From Gammaproteobacteria bacterium (GTDB lineage Bacteria; Pseudomonadota; Gammaproteobacteria; Pseudomonadales; Azotimanducaceae), in NCBI GenBank assembly GCA_028818795.1, contig JAPPND010000161.1:1-64000 (forward strand): a DNA stretch of 64,000 nucleotides, written 5' to 3'. This document shows, piece after piece, positions 43,979-52,276 of the stretch. The translations under genes and the position numbers were made by a program. The notes below the pieces were generated by a model. It had not been told where the DNA came from. It searched no databases and saw nothing but the letters and a program-made list of their open reading frames with translations. Within the stretch, counting starts at the first letter, position 1, and the number at the start of each line of letters is the position of its first letter.

Positions 43979-45968
43979 CCTCGGTCCTCCTCACCCTCGA
44001 CAGCGACGCCAGCCACTCGCGCCGCTCCTCGTCCGCGCTCGGTATCTGGTCGCCGCCCGAGTCCGGCCCCGCGTCCCGAACGAAGTCCACGACCAAGGCG
44101 CGCTTCGCCGGACTGTCGGGATCAACTCTCAGACAGCGCCCGATCCGCTGGATGGTCTCGAGCTTCGACCGCGCCGATGCGAACAGCACCACCGTTCGCA
44201 GCGAGCGGAGGTCGATGCCCTGCGAGATCCGGTGGCAGGTCACCAGGCAGTCGATCTCGCGCCGGGCGAACTCTTCGAGATGCTCGCGGTCGTCCTCCGC
44301 GTAGTACGTCCGGTACCGCGTGGTGTGTCCGTGCAATGCCTCCAGAAGCCCGTTCCCGTATTCCTTCGTCTCGACGAAGATGATGCAGTCGCGCAGCAGG
44401 TCGGCGTGGTCCTCCAGATATTTGGCGAACACCACCGGCTTCATCTCCGCCGTCTTGTAGACCTTCGCCAGTTCGTTCCAGAACTCCTCGTTCGACATCG
44501 GATCCCCTTCGCGCTTGCGCGCCGCGCGCCGCGCGTACACCCCGCTGATCCGCTTGCGGTCCCCGTCCGTCAACTCGTACGGCAGCGGCGCGTAGTCGAA
44601 CTCGCTCAGGACCCCGCGGGCGATCGCCGCCTCGAGCGGGAATTCGTAGACCGTCGGCCCGACCTCGACGAGGATGAAGCGGTTGCCGTCCTCGTCGTAG
44701 CTGCGCTCGGGCGTCGCGCTCAGCCCCAGGCGCCAGCCGAACGGCCGGTGCCTTCCCTTCAGAGAGCCGACTAGAGATGGCACCCCGAGGCCGTGCACCT
44801 CGTCGTGCACCACGACCATGTTCCCCATCGCCCCGCGCGGGATGCGCCGGAGCGCCTTGGGGAGCTGCGCGCGAGAGATCACGAGGATTCCGCCGTCCGT
44901 ACCCAGGGCGAACTCGCCCATCTCCCTGTGGCGTTCGTACTGCCGGTACACCAGCCACGGCCGTTTTGACCGCAGCGTCCACCCGTCCAGCTCCGCGGCC
45001 CACTGGTCCAGCAGGTCCGTGCCGTCCGTCGCGACGACGGCACCTTTCAGTTCGCCCGAATCGATCAGCCGCTGGAGGATCTTCAACGTCGTCCGGGTCT
45101 TGCCGGTCCCGGTCGCCATCTCCAGCACCCCAGCCCCCTTCTTGAGAAACGCCTCGACCGCTTCCTCCTGGTGCCGCCAGCGCCTATCCTCCGAGCCTTC
45201 CCTCGACCGGGAACCGCGGCCGCGCGGCAGCTTGCGAGGCGCCCTCGCGCGCAGCCTCGCCACCGTCTCGGCGCCCGGCCGTTCGACGTCGAGCCCCTCG
45301 GCTTCGTTCTCCCAGGCCTCGTCGAACTGCGCGACCTTCGTCCCGACGCGCTCGGCGTCCCCGACGACCCAGCTCCGGTACACGTCGATCGACTCGTAGT
45401 TCAGGCGGTGTCCGCCGAGCGTCTCGTTGGCCGAGCCCGTGAACGCCACGCGGGCTTCGTCAGCGAAGTCGAACACCCCCATCTTTTCGTGGAAGATGCC
45501 CGGCGCTTCGATGTGCGTCGCGAACGCGAACCGGATGTCCAGACGCCCGTTGGCCACGAGCCAGGCGAAAATGCGCGCCCTCGCGCCGTCGTCCGCCGGG
45601 TTCTCGGCAAGGACGACGATCTCTTCGAGAATCCGCTCGACCACCATCCGGCGGTACTCCGCGCGTCTCTCGTCGGCGGCAAGTTCCCGGAGCACCGCCT
45701 TGTCCTGTGGATTCAATTCCGGCGCGGCAATCAACAGGACCTGCACGTCGTCACCCTGAACCAGCCGTGGAAGCGCTTCCATCCAGGTCAGCAGGGCAGT
45801 GCTGGAGAAGTAGCCCGCCGCCCGCCGATAGAGCCTGGCCTCCCGCAGGCAGGGCGCGAAGAATTCGGCCGACAAGTCGTCCACGCCGCTGCGGTAGTGG
45901 GACTTCAGCGCCGCGAGACCCGCCGGCGTGACCGTACTCGCCGACTCGCCTATCGTCTCCGTTGCCAA
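43971..45968 (-). CDS. PLD-nuclease/DEAH helicase (phosphorothioation-linked restriction)
   Basis: 665 residues. The N-terminal phospholipase-D-like domain (residues about 20-230) has H-E-K at 160-162 with GSANET at 179-183 (one HKD-like half). The SF2 helicase follows: Walker A MATGTGKTRTT (residues 284-294), Walker B VVHDEVHGLG (DEVH at 389-392), LSATPERS, and motif VI IQRIGRCLR. Proteins of this architecture are annotated as the restriction enzyme of DNA phosphorothioation systems. It is the first gene of the minus-strand operon and diverges from dndB by about 175 bp. A nuclease-helicase that reads phosphorothioate status is the expected role; direct evidence is not in the sequence. Confidence 0.86.
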   Translation of the reverse strand: MATETIGESASTVTPAGLAALKSHYRSGVDDLSAEFFAPCLREARLYRRAAGYFSSTALLTWMEALPRLVQGDDVQVLLIAAPELNPQDKAVLRELAADERRAEYRRMVVERILEEIVVLAENPADDGARARIFAWLVANGRLDIRFAFATHIEAPGIFHEKMGVFDFADEARVAFTGSANETLGGHRLNYESIDVYRSWVVGDAERVGTKVAQFDEAWENEAEGLDVERPGAETVARLRARAPRKLPRGRGSRSREGSEDRRWRHQEEAVEAFLKKGAGVLEMATGTGKTRTTLKILQRLIDSGELKGAVVATDGTDLLDQWAAELDGWTLRSKRPWLVYRQYERHREMGEFALGTDGGILVISRAQLPKALRRIPRGAMGNMVVVHDEVHGLGVPSLVGSLKGRHRPFGWRLGLSATPERSYDEDGNRFILVEVGPTVYEFPLEAAIARGVLSEFDYAPLPYELTDGDRKRISGVYARRAARKREGDPMSNEEFWNELAKVYKTAEMKPVVFAKYLEDHADLLRDCIIFVETKEYGNGLLEALHGHTTRYRTYYAEDDREHLEEFARREIDCLVTCHRISQGIDLRSLRTVVLFASARSKLETIQRIGRCLRVDPDSPAKRALVVDFVRDAGPDSGGDQIPSADEERREWLASLSRVRRTEDA

Positions 45969-46086
45969 CCGTGCTCCCTGTGGACGGGTCAGTGCCGCAC
46001 ATTACACGCCGTCTCCGCATTTGCCCATCCCGCTCGGGCCCCCGCTGACCATTTGCGCCTGAGCGCCAACCGCGGACGTGAAAATA

Positions 46087-46115
46087 TTGACATACAGGCG
46101 GCGTGAACGTTATTT
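46087..46115 (+). promoter_or_regulatory. Candidate promoter of dndBCDE
   Basis: A consensus -35 TTGACA at 46087-46092, a 17-bp spacer and a weak -10 TTATTT at 46110-46115, in an unusually AT-rich stretch of the divergent gap. Transcription from here would start near 46122, between the GTG at 46103 and the ATG at 46145, which supports ATG 46145 as the true dndB start. In studied systems DndB represses this operon. Confidence 0.45.
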
Positions 46116-46144
46116 TCCTCTCCAAAGTGACTTCCACCGGCGCA

Positions 46145-47236
46145 ATGGACGGCTTCAATCACACCTTCCCGGCATTGAGAGGCGCCCAGGCCGGTGCCGA
46201 GTTCTACGTGGCGATGTGTCCCATGCGCCTGCTCCCCAAGCTATTCGTCTTCGACGACGACGAAGTCCCGCCCGAACTTCGCGCGCAGCGCACGCTCAAC
46301 CGCCACCGCGTGCCCGAGATTGCCAGGTATCTGGTCCAGAATCGAACCAACTACGTCGTCTCGGCCTTGACCGCCTCGGTCGACCAGTCCGTTGCTTTCA
46401 CGCCCATGGGCAACGGGAACGGTCGCGAGACGGTCGGCACCCTCGAACTCCCTATGGACGCCCGCTTGCTCATCAACGACGGCCAGCATCGCCGTGCGGC
46501 CGTCGAAGAGGCCTTGACCGAGTGCCCGGAACTGCGCGACGACCATGTTCCGGTCATCTTCTTCGTCGACCGCGGCCTCAAGCGCAGCCAGCAGATGTTC
46601 GCCGACCTCAACAAGCACGCCATCCGGCCGAGCGACTCGCTGAGCACGCTCTACGACCGCCGTGACCCCAGCTCCGAGCTCGCTCGCTACCTCGTCTTCA
46701 CCGTCGACGGCTTCAAGGGCATGACGGAGATGGAGCGCTCGAGCCTGTCGAACCGGAGCACCAAGCTTTTCACGCTCAGCAGCATCAAATCGGCCAGCCG
46801 GGCGCTGCTGCGCAAGGGGCGCAAGGACGACATCACACCGGATGAGCGGGCCTTCGCGGCCGCGTTTTGGTCCACGGTCTGCGATGCCATGCCGGACTGG
46901 CACCTCGCCAGGGAGCACAAGGTCGCTCCCGGAGACCTCCGCCGCGACTTCGTCCACGCCCACGGCGTCGCCCTTTCCGCCATCGGCGCCGCCGGTGCCG
47001 ATCTCGTGGCCGCCCACCCCAAGCTCTGGCGTTCCCGACTGCGCAGGCTCGCGGGCGTCGACTGGTCGCGCGGCAACCAGGAGATATGGGAGGGTCGGGC
47101 CATGCAGCACGGCAGAATCAGCAAGGCCAAGACCAGCATCCGGCTCACCGCCATCCTGCTCAAAAACCGCATGGACCTCGCCCTCACAGCCGAAGAGCAG
47201 GCCCTTGAACGCGAAATGGCCGCGAACGGTGGCTGA
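46145..47236 (+). CDS. dndB: DNA phosphorothioation regulator DndB
   Basis: 363 residues. It starts MDGFNHTFPALRGAQAGAEFYVAMCPMRLLPKLFVFDDDEVPPELRAQRTLN, the usual DndB opening. The DGQHR motif in LINDGQHRRAAVEEAL and FFVDRGLKRSQQMFADLNKHAIRPSDSLSTLYDRRD confirm the family. DndB represses the dnd operon and affects modification frequency in studied systems. ATG 46145 fits family length and the promoter better than GTG 46103. First gene of dndBCDE; it overlaps dndC by 8 nt. Confidence 0.94.
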   Translation: MDGFNHTFPALRGAQAGAEFYVAMCPMRLLPKLFVFDDDEVPPELRAQRTLNRHRVPEIARYLVQNRTNYVVSALTASVDQSVAFTPMGNGNGRETVGTLELPMDARLLINDGQHRRAAVEEALTECPELRDDHVPVIFFVDRGLKRSQQMFADLNKHAIRPSDSLSTLYDRRDPSSELARYLVFTVDGFKGMTEMERSSLSNRSTKLFTLSSIKSASRALLRKGRKDDITPDERAFAAAFWSTVCDAMPDWHLAREHKVAPGDLRRDFVHAHGVALSAIGAAGADLVAAHPKLWRSRLRRLAGVDWSRGNQEIWEGRAMQHGRISKAKTSIRLTAILLKNRMDLALTAEEQALEREMAANGG

Positions 47237-48764
47237 GGTGTTCCTCTACGGGTCCACCCGCGAGCAGGCCGATGCGCTCGCGCCGGCAGGCCGCCCGCTC
47301 AAGGACCTGATCGGCGAAATCAGCGATCTCTACCTCGAGGACGACCGACCGTGGGTCATCGGCTTCAGCGGCGGCAAGGACTCCACTGCCGTGTTGCAGC
47401 TCGTGTACGCTGCCGTGCTTTCGCTGCCCACCGAACAACGCGACAAGCGCATCTTCGTCGTCTCCTCGGACACGCTGGTCGAGACGCCCGTCGTCGTCGA
47501 CCTCCTGGGCCGCACACTCGCGACGCTGGACGAGGCCGCGGCAACGGCAGGCGTTCCGCTCGAAGCGCATCAGGTCACGCCCGCCGAGAGCCAGACCTTC
47601 TGGGTGAACCTGCTCGGCAGGGGCTACCCGGCACCGACCAAGGCGTTCCGGTGGTGCACCGAGCGCATGAAGATCAACCCGGTCAACGCCTTTATCCTGG
47701 ACAAGGTGGCGGAGTACGGCGAGGCCGTCGTCGTCCTCGGCGCCCGCAGCGCCGAGAGCGCCACGCGCGCCCAGGTCATCGCCAAGCACCGCGTCGACGG
47801 CTCGCGCCTCGGCCGGCACACCTCGCTGCCCAACGCCTATGTCTACACTCCGATCGACGACTGGACCGCCGACGAAGTGTGGGAGTACCTCATGTCGGCG
47901 CCGCGCCCGTGGGGCGGCGACAACCGGGCGCTGCTGGAACTCTACCGGGGTTCCAACGCCGGCGAATGCCCCATCGTCATCGACACCAGCACGCCGTCGT
48001 GCGGCAACTCGCGCTTCGGCTGCTGGACCTGCACCGTGGTCACCAAGGACAAGGCCATGGAGAGCCTCGTCGAGCAGGGCGAGGTTTGGATGAAGCCCCT
48101 GCTCGAATTCCGCAACCTCCTCGCCGAGACCACCCGGCCCGACCGCAAGCGCGAGTTCCGCAACCACCGCCGGCGCACGGGCAAGGTTTCCTTCGCCCGC
48201 GGCGGCATCCAGGACGACGGGGACGGCAACCGGGTCTGGAAACACGTCCCCGGCCCGTACTGGATGCGCTACCGGCGCAAGTGGCTGGAACGCCTGCTCG
48301 TCCTCCAGCGCGACCTGCAGGCGGCGGGCCACGACATCGAACTCGTCACGGAGCAGGAACTCCACCACATCCGGCGCGAGTGGCTCAACGACCCCAACGA
48401 ACCGGACTGGACCGACCATCTGCCGGCGATCTACCGGCACGTCTTCGGCGAGGACCTCGACTGGACGCACCACGACGCCGGGACCTTCACCACCGCCGAC
48501 GAGCAAATCCTCGCCGACCTCGGCGTCCAGCACGCGGTGCCCCCCACGCTCGTCCGCAAGCTCCTCGACCTCGAACTGTCCATGGACGGCCTCGCCAGGC
48601 GCCGCGGCATGCCGGACCGCATCCGCGCGATCCTGACCGAAGAGTGGCAGCCGCTCCACGTGGTCCTCGAACAGGGCGAGCGCGTGCGCGACGGCGGCTT
48701 CCAGGACGAGATCGACCGGCTTCAGGAAGCGCTGGCCGCGCTCGACGACGGCGACGACACGTGA
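47229..48764 (+). CDS. dndC: DNA sulfur modification enzyme DndC
   Basis: 511 residues. A PP-loop ATPase: PWVIGFSGGKDSTAVLQLVYAA (SGGKDS at 47-52). Iron-sulfur ligands are expected among FRWCTERMKINP, DTSTPSCGNSRFGCWTCTVVTKDKAM. This is the enzyme that activates DNA for sulfur insertion. GTG 47229 is chosen (8-nt overlap with dndB); GTG 47238 is an alternative. The C-terminal part is somewhat longer than needed for catalysis and carries an LDWTHHDAGTF segment. It overlaps dndD by 4 nt (GTGA). No dndA is present, so a chromosomal cysteine desulfurase must supply sulfur. Confidence 0.95.
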   Translation: MAEVFLYGSTREQADALAPAGRPLKDLIGEISDLYLEDDRPWVIGFSGGKDSTAVLQLVYAAVLSLPTEQRDKRIFVVSSDTLVETPVVVDLLGRTLATLDEAAATAGVPLEAHQVTPAESQTFWVNLLGRGYPAPTKAFRWCTERMKINPVNAFILDKVAEYGEAVVVLGARSAESATRAQVIAKHRVDGSRLGRHTSLPNAYVYTPIDDWTADEVWEYLMSAPRPWGGDNRALLELYRGSNAGECPIVIDTSTPSCGNSRFGCWTCTVVTKDKAMESLVEQGEVWMKPLLEFRNLLAETTRPDRKREFRNHRRRTGKVSFARGGIQDDGDGNRVWKHVPGPYWMRYRRKWLERLLVLQRDLQAAGHDIELVTEQELHHIRREWLNDPNEPDWTDHLPAIYRHVFGEDLDWTHHDAGTFTTADEQILADLGVQHAVPPTLVRKLLDLELSMDGLARRRGMPDRIRAILTEEWQPLHVVLEQGERVRDGGFQDEIDRLQEALAALDDGDDT

Positions 48765-50740
48765 TCCTCGAACGCCTGACCCTCTCAGAATTCCGGGCCT
48801 ACCGGGGCCGCCACGTCATCGAACTGTCGCCCCGCGTTCGATACCGGGCGGAGCGGCCGATCATCCTGTTCGGCGGTCTCAACGGCGCCGGCAAGACGAC
48901 CCTCATGCTCGCGATTAAGCTGGCGCTCTACGGGCGCCACGCGCTTGGCATGGGTACGTCGAAGAGCGCCTACGACCTGTTCCTGCGCGAAAGCGTCCAC
49001 GCCTCGTCCGCCCTGATGATCCGCTCCGACGAGGCGTTCGTCGAAATCGACTTCGTCTACGGCAAGTTAGGCGACCGCTCCCACTACACTGTGCGCCGCT
49101 CCTGGTCCACCGGCGGACGCCGCGTGCAGGAGGAGCTGTCGGTTCTCCAGGACGGCCAGCCCCTCTCGCTGTCCGCGCAGGCCTGCCAAGGCTTCCTCAA
49201 CGAACTCGTGCCGATCGGCGTCTCCGAGCTGTTCTTCTTCGACGGCGAGAAGATCGCAGAGCTCGCCGAGGACGAGACTGGCCGTGCGTTGCGCGACGCC
49301 ATCCAGCAACTCCTGGGGCTGCACCTCGTCGAACGCCTGCGCGGCGACCTGCGCGTCTACATGCTGCGCCAGAGCGCCAATGGCACCCAACACGATGCGA
49401 GCGACGAACTCGACCGCATCCATGCCGACTACGAAGACTCGCTCCGCGGGATCGACACAGAACAGGAAGAACTCGCTCGCGCCCAAGAACATCTCGGCAC
49501 GCTCCACGCGGAACACGACCGACTGGACCTCCGACTCAGCGAACGCGGGGGGGACTGGGGCGTTTCCCGCGAGTCATGGCGGGCCAAGGCCGCCGAGCTG
49601 ACGGACGCGCTCGAGACGACCGAACGCGAGCTTCGCGACGAACTCGCCGGCATCTACCCCCTGGGCCTGGCCCGCGAAGCGCTCGTCCCCGCCTTCGAGG
49701 CCGCCGCCGCAAGCCTCGGCACCCGCACCCAGGCCGACGCGAACGACCTGCTTGCGTCCTTCGCTACGACCCTCAAGGGCGAGCTCGGCGGCTCCGCTGG
49801 CGAGACTATCGACCGCCTGCTTGACGCTGCCTTGAGGCCGGTACAGTCCCCGGAAACGCGGCTCGACGTCAGCCACCGGGCGCTTGGCCGCATGGAACAA
49901 GCCATTCGGCACGCCATTCCTGAATCCGAGGCGCGGGTTGAACGCCTTCTCCGCAACATCGAGACTACCCAGGGCGAACTCGACGTCGTTACGCTCCGCA
50001 TGGAACAGGCCCCGGACGAGGCGGCGCTCGCAGACGACGTCGCCAAACTGGCCGAACTCGCCAAGGAGACCCACGAAGCCGCCGTCGATGTCGCCGTCCG
50101 CAAGCGCGAGCTGAAGACCCGCTACCGACTCGCAATCGACAAGGCCCGCATGCTCCGCGACAGGCACACCGCTCGGTCGGCCCAAGAGGAGATCGCCCAG
50201 CCACTGGAATACGCGGAGCGGTCCCGGCGGCTGCTCAAGGACTTTCGCTGCGCCAAGGCGCAGCGGACGATCGCGGAGCTCGAGTACGAGTTCGGGACGG
50301 CCTTCCAGGAACTCGCCCGCAAGGACGATCTGTTGGCCAATGCTCGGATCGACCCGCTGAACTTCACCGTCAAGCTGCTCAACCGCGAGGGCCGCGAACT
50401 GCGCAAGGCGCAGCTCTCTGCCGGGGAGAAGCAGATCTACGCCATCGCCATGCTCGACGCACTAGCACGCACATCCGGTCGTCGCCTTCCGGTTGTCATC
50501 GACACGCCACTCGGTCGTCTCGACTCCCAGCACCGGTCGAACCTCGTCACCAGCTACTTCCCCCGGGCGAGCCACCAGGTCATCCTGCTATCGACCGACG
50601 TGGAGGTCGACGAGTCCTTCTACAAGACGCTTTCCCCGTGCGTCAGCCATGCCTTCGAGATTCGATACGACAAAGCCGAGCAGGCCTCCAGCCTCCACGA
50701 AGGCTACTTCTGGCGGTCGCGCACCTGGGCTGCGGGATGA
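48761..50740 (+). CDS. dndD: DNA sulfur modification ATPase DndD
   Basis: 659 residues, SMC-like. Walker A is ILFGGLNGAGKTTLMLAIKLALYG (residues 36-59); a coiled coil of about 350 residues follows (LDRIHADYEDSLRGIDTEQEELARAQEHL through VDVAVRKRELKTRYRLAID); the signature and Walker B are QLSAGEKQIYAIAMLDALARTSGRRLPVVIDTPLGRLD. ATP hydrolysis is thought to open or reshape DNA for modification. It starts with GTG overlapping dndC by 4 nt and shares ATGA with dndE. Confidence 0.95.
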   Translation: MILERLTLSEFRAYRGRHVIELSPRVRYRAERPIILFGGLNGAGKTTLMLAIKLALYGRHALGMGTSKSAYDLFLRESVHASSALMIRSDEAFVEIDFVYGKLGDRSHYTVRRSWSTGGRRVQEELSVLQDGQPLSLSAQACQGFLNELVPIGVSELFFFDGEKIAELAEDETGRALRDAIQQLLGLHLVERLRGDLRVYMLRQSANGTQHDASDELDRIHADYEDSLRGIDTEQEELARAQEHLGTLHAEHDRLDLRLSERGGDWGVSRESWRAKAAELTDALETTERELRDELAGIYPLGLAREALVPAFEAAAASLGTRTQADANDLLASFATTLKGELGGSAGETIDRLLDAALRPVQSPETRLDVSHRALGRMEQAIRHAIPESEARVERLLRNIETTQGELDVVTLRMEQAPDEAALADDVAKLAELAKETHEAAVDVAVRKRELKTRYRLAIDKARMLRDRHTARSAQEEIAQPLEYAERSRRLLKDFRCAKAQRTIAELEYEFGTAFQELARKDDLLANARIDPLNFTVKLLNREGRELRKAQLSAGEKQIYAIAMLDALARTSGRRLPVVIDTPLGRLDSQHRSNLVTSYFPRASHQVILLSTDVEVDESFYKTLSPCVSHAFEIRYDKAEQASSLHEGYFWRSRTWAAG

Positions 50741-51084
50741 TCCCCCATCGAGTACGAGTCTCCGAGCGGGCAACCGGTCGCCTGAGATACCTGAAGTCCA
50801 GAACCGGCTTGACGCCCAACATCCTGGGCCGCTTCGCCTTCGTGCTGTCCGCGCGTGACATGTGCCGCCTCGCGCACGGGCCCGGCGACCTCGCCGGCCT
50901 GGAATTCAACGCGCCCACGCTGTTCGGCGAGCATCAGGAACTCTACGAGCTGCTGCTGGTGCGCTACGCCGAAACCGCGAGCGACGAGCGCGACCCCGGC
51001 CTCGTCATCGCCAGCCACATCGAGACCGGATTGCACAAGATGGGACATCTGCGCTCCCTCGAGGATATGGCCGCCCTGAAGTAG
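50737..51084 (+). CDS. dndE: DNA sulfur modification protein DndE
   Basis: 115 residues. It has the DndE pattern RVRVSERATGRLRYLKSRTGLTPNILGRFAFVLSA and RYAETASDERDPGLVIASHIETGLHKMGHLRSL. DndE binds nicked or double-stranded DNA in structural studies. ATGA overlap with dndD. The operon ends here: IS remnants begin only a few bases after the stop, so the 3' flank of the operon was replaced. Confidence 0.94.
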   Translation: MIPHRVRVSERATGRLRYLKSRTGLTPNILGRFAFVLSARDMCRLAHGPGDLAGLEFNAPTLFGEHQELYELLLVRYAETASDERDPGLVIASHIETGLHKMGHLRSLEDMAALK

Positions 51085-51089
51085 GACGT

Positions 51090-51419
51090 TACGGGGTGGA
51101 CAGTCCTCCGCACCTTGACGTCTCGCACCTCCGCAACGAGCTGGCCGCAACCGGTCGGGCAAGCACGTCGGGGCCTCCAGCTACTTCCACCTCGACCTCG
51201 CAGCCCGTGTTCGGGACACTTGCGCACGGCTTGCGGTCGAGACCGGTCTGGCGCGCGATGGCGGCTATGCCGAGCCCCTGACGTCTCAAATCGTGGATCA
51301 TGACAACCTCCCTCAGAACGATCATCCCCATCTTCCCTAGCGGCGGACCCGGGGCCATCCAACCCAAAGTGGAGACTCTTCGATCGGCACTTTTGGGGAG
51401 TATTGACCCGGCATTGACA
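51090..51419 (-). mobile_element. IS21-family remnant inserted in an IS5-type transposase
   Basis: The outer end on the minus strand reads TGTCAATGCCGGGTCAATA (51419 downward), IS21-like. After a GGGAGG ribosome site an IstA start appears at 51301: [24 protein letters not shown], the IS21 helix-turn-helix. One base is then missing near 51228 (restoring it gives DRKTVRKC) and the rest is degraded up to the dndE stop. The insertion cuts the IS5-type transposase at 51420. The other IS21 end is gone. Confidence 0.7.
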
Positions 51420-52030
51420 GTCGCCACGTCCGACACGTTCGCCGCCGTCGTCGCCAGGCCGTGCGCTAGCCCCGACTCCGCGTCCACCCCGATGTGCGCC
51501 TTCATCCCGAAGTACCACTGGTTGCCCTTCTTCGTCTGGTGCATCTCCGGATCCCGCTCCCGCTTCGCGTTCTTCGTCGACGTCGGCGCGTCGACGATGC
51601 TCGCGTCCACGACCGTCCCCCGCCGCAGGCTGTGGCCCTCGTCCGCCAGGTGCGCGTTGATCGCCTCGAACAGCCCCCCGCCCAGGCCGTGCCGCTCCAG
51701 CAGGTGACGGAACTTCAGGATCGTCGTCTCGTCCGGCAGCGGGCCCGACAGCCGCAGCCCCGCGAACCGCCGCACCGACTCCACCTCGTAGAGCAGATCC
51801 TCCATGCCCGGGTCGGACAGGTCGTACCACAGTTGCACGCAGTGCACGCGCAGCATCGTCCGCAGCGGATACGGCCGCCGGCCGCGGCCCGGCTTCGGAT
51901 GGAACGGCTCGACCAGCGCCTCGAGAGCCGCCCACGGAACCAGCCCGTCCATCTTCTCCAGAAAAAGCTCGCGCCGGGTCCGGCGCTTCTTCGAGTCGTG
52001 CTCGAGTTCCACGAACGTCGCCTGTTCCAT
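51420..52030 (-). pseudogene. IS5-family transposase, 3' part lost
   Basis: About 203 residues: [82 protein letters not shown], then [46 protein letters not shown] and [34 protein letters not shown]. This is the IS5 DDE group (first Asp in VVDASI). The C-terminal third is replaced by the IS21 remnant, so it is inactive. The left end is probably near 52100, where GGAACTTCTGACTAAGTCC could be the terminal repeat. Confidence 0.85.
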
Positions 52031-52276
52031 GGCTTCCCCACCGTTCCTTCGGCGATTTTGCTTTTGCCACAACGGACTTAGTCAGAAGTTCCTTAGCGCC
52101 CACTCACCAAGGATTTGTCGTACACCTCCCGCCGACCCCCAATTGGTAGCCGGGCCCGCCATGGGGTATCCTGCTTTGGTTCCCATGCCACGCCCCCGCC
52201 TACAACCGCCGCCACGCCAAAAGCCCGCAGTCACCGCCTACCGTCACCCTTATGCCATCCCCGTCGGAGGGGCAGT

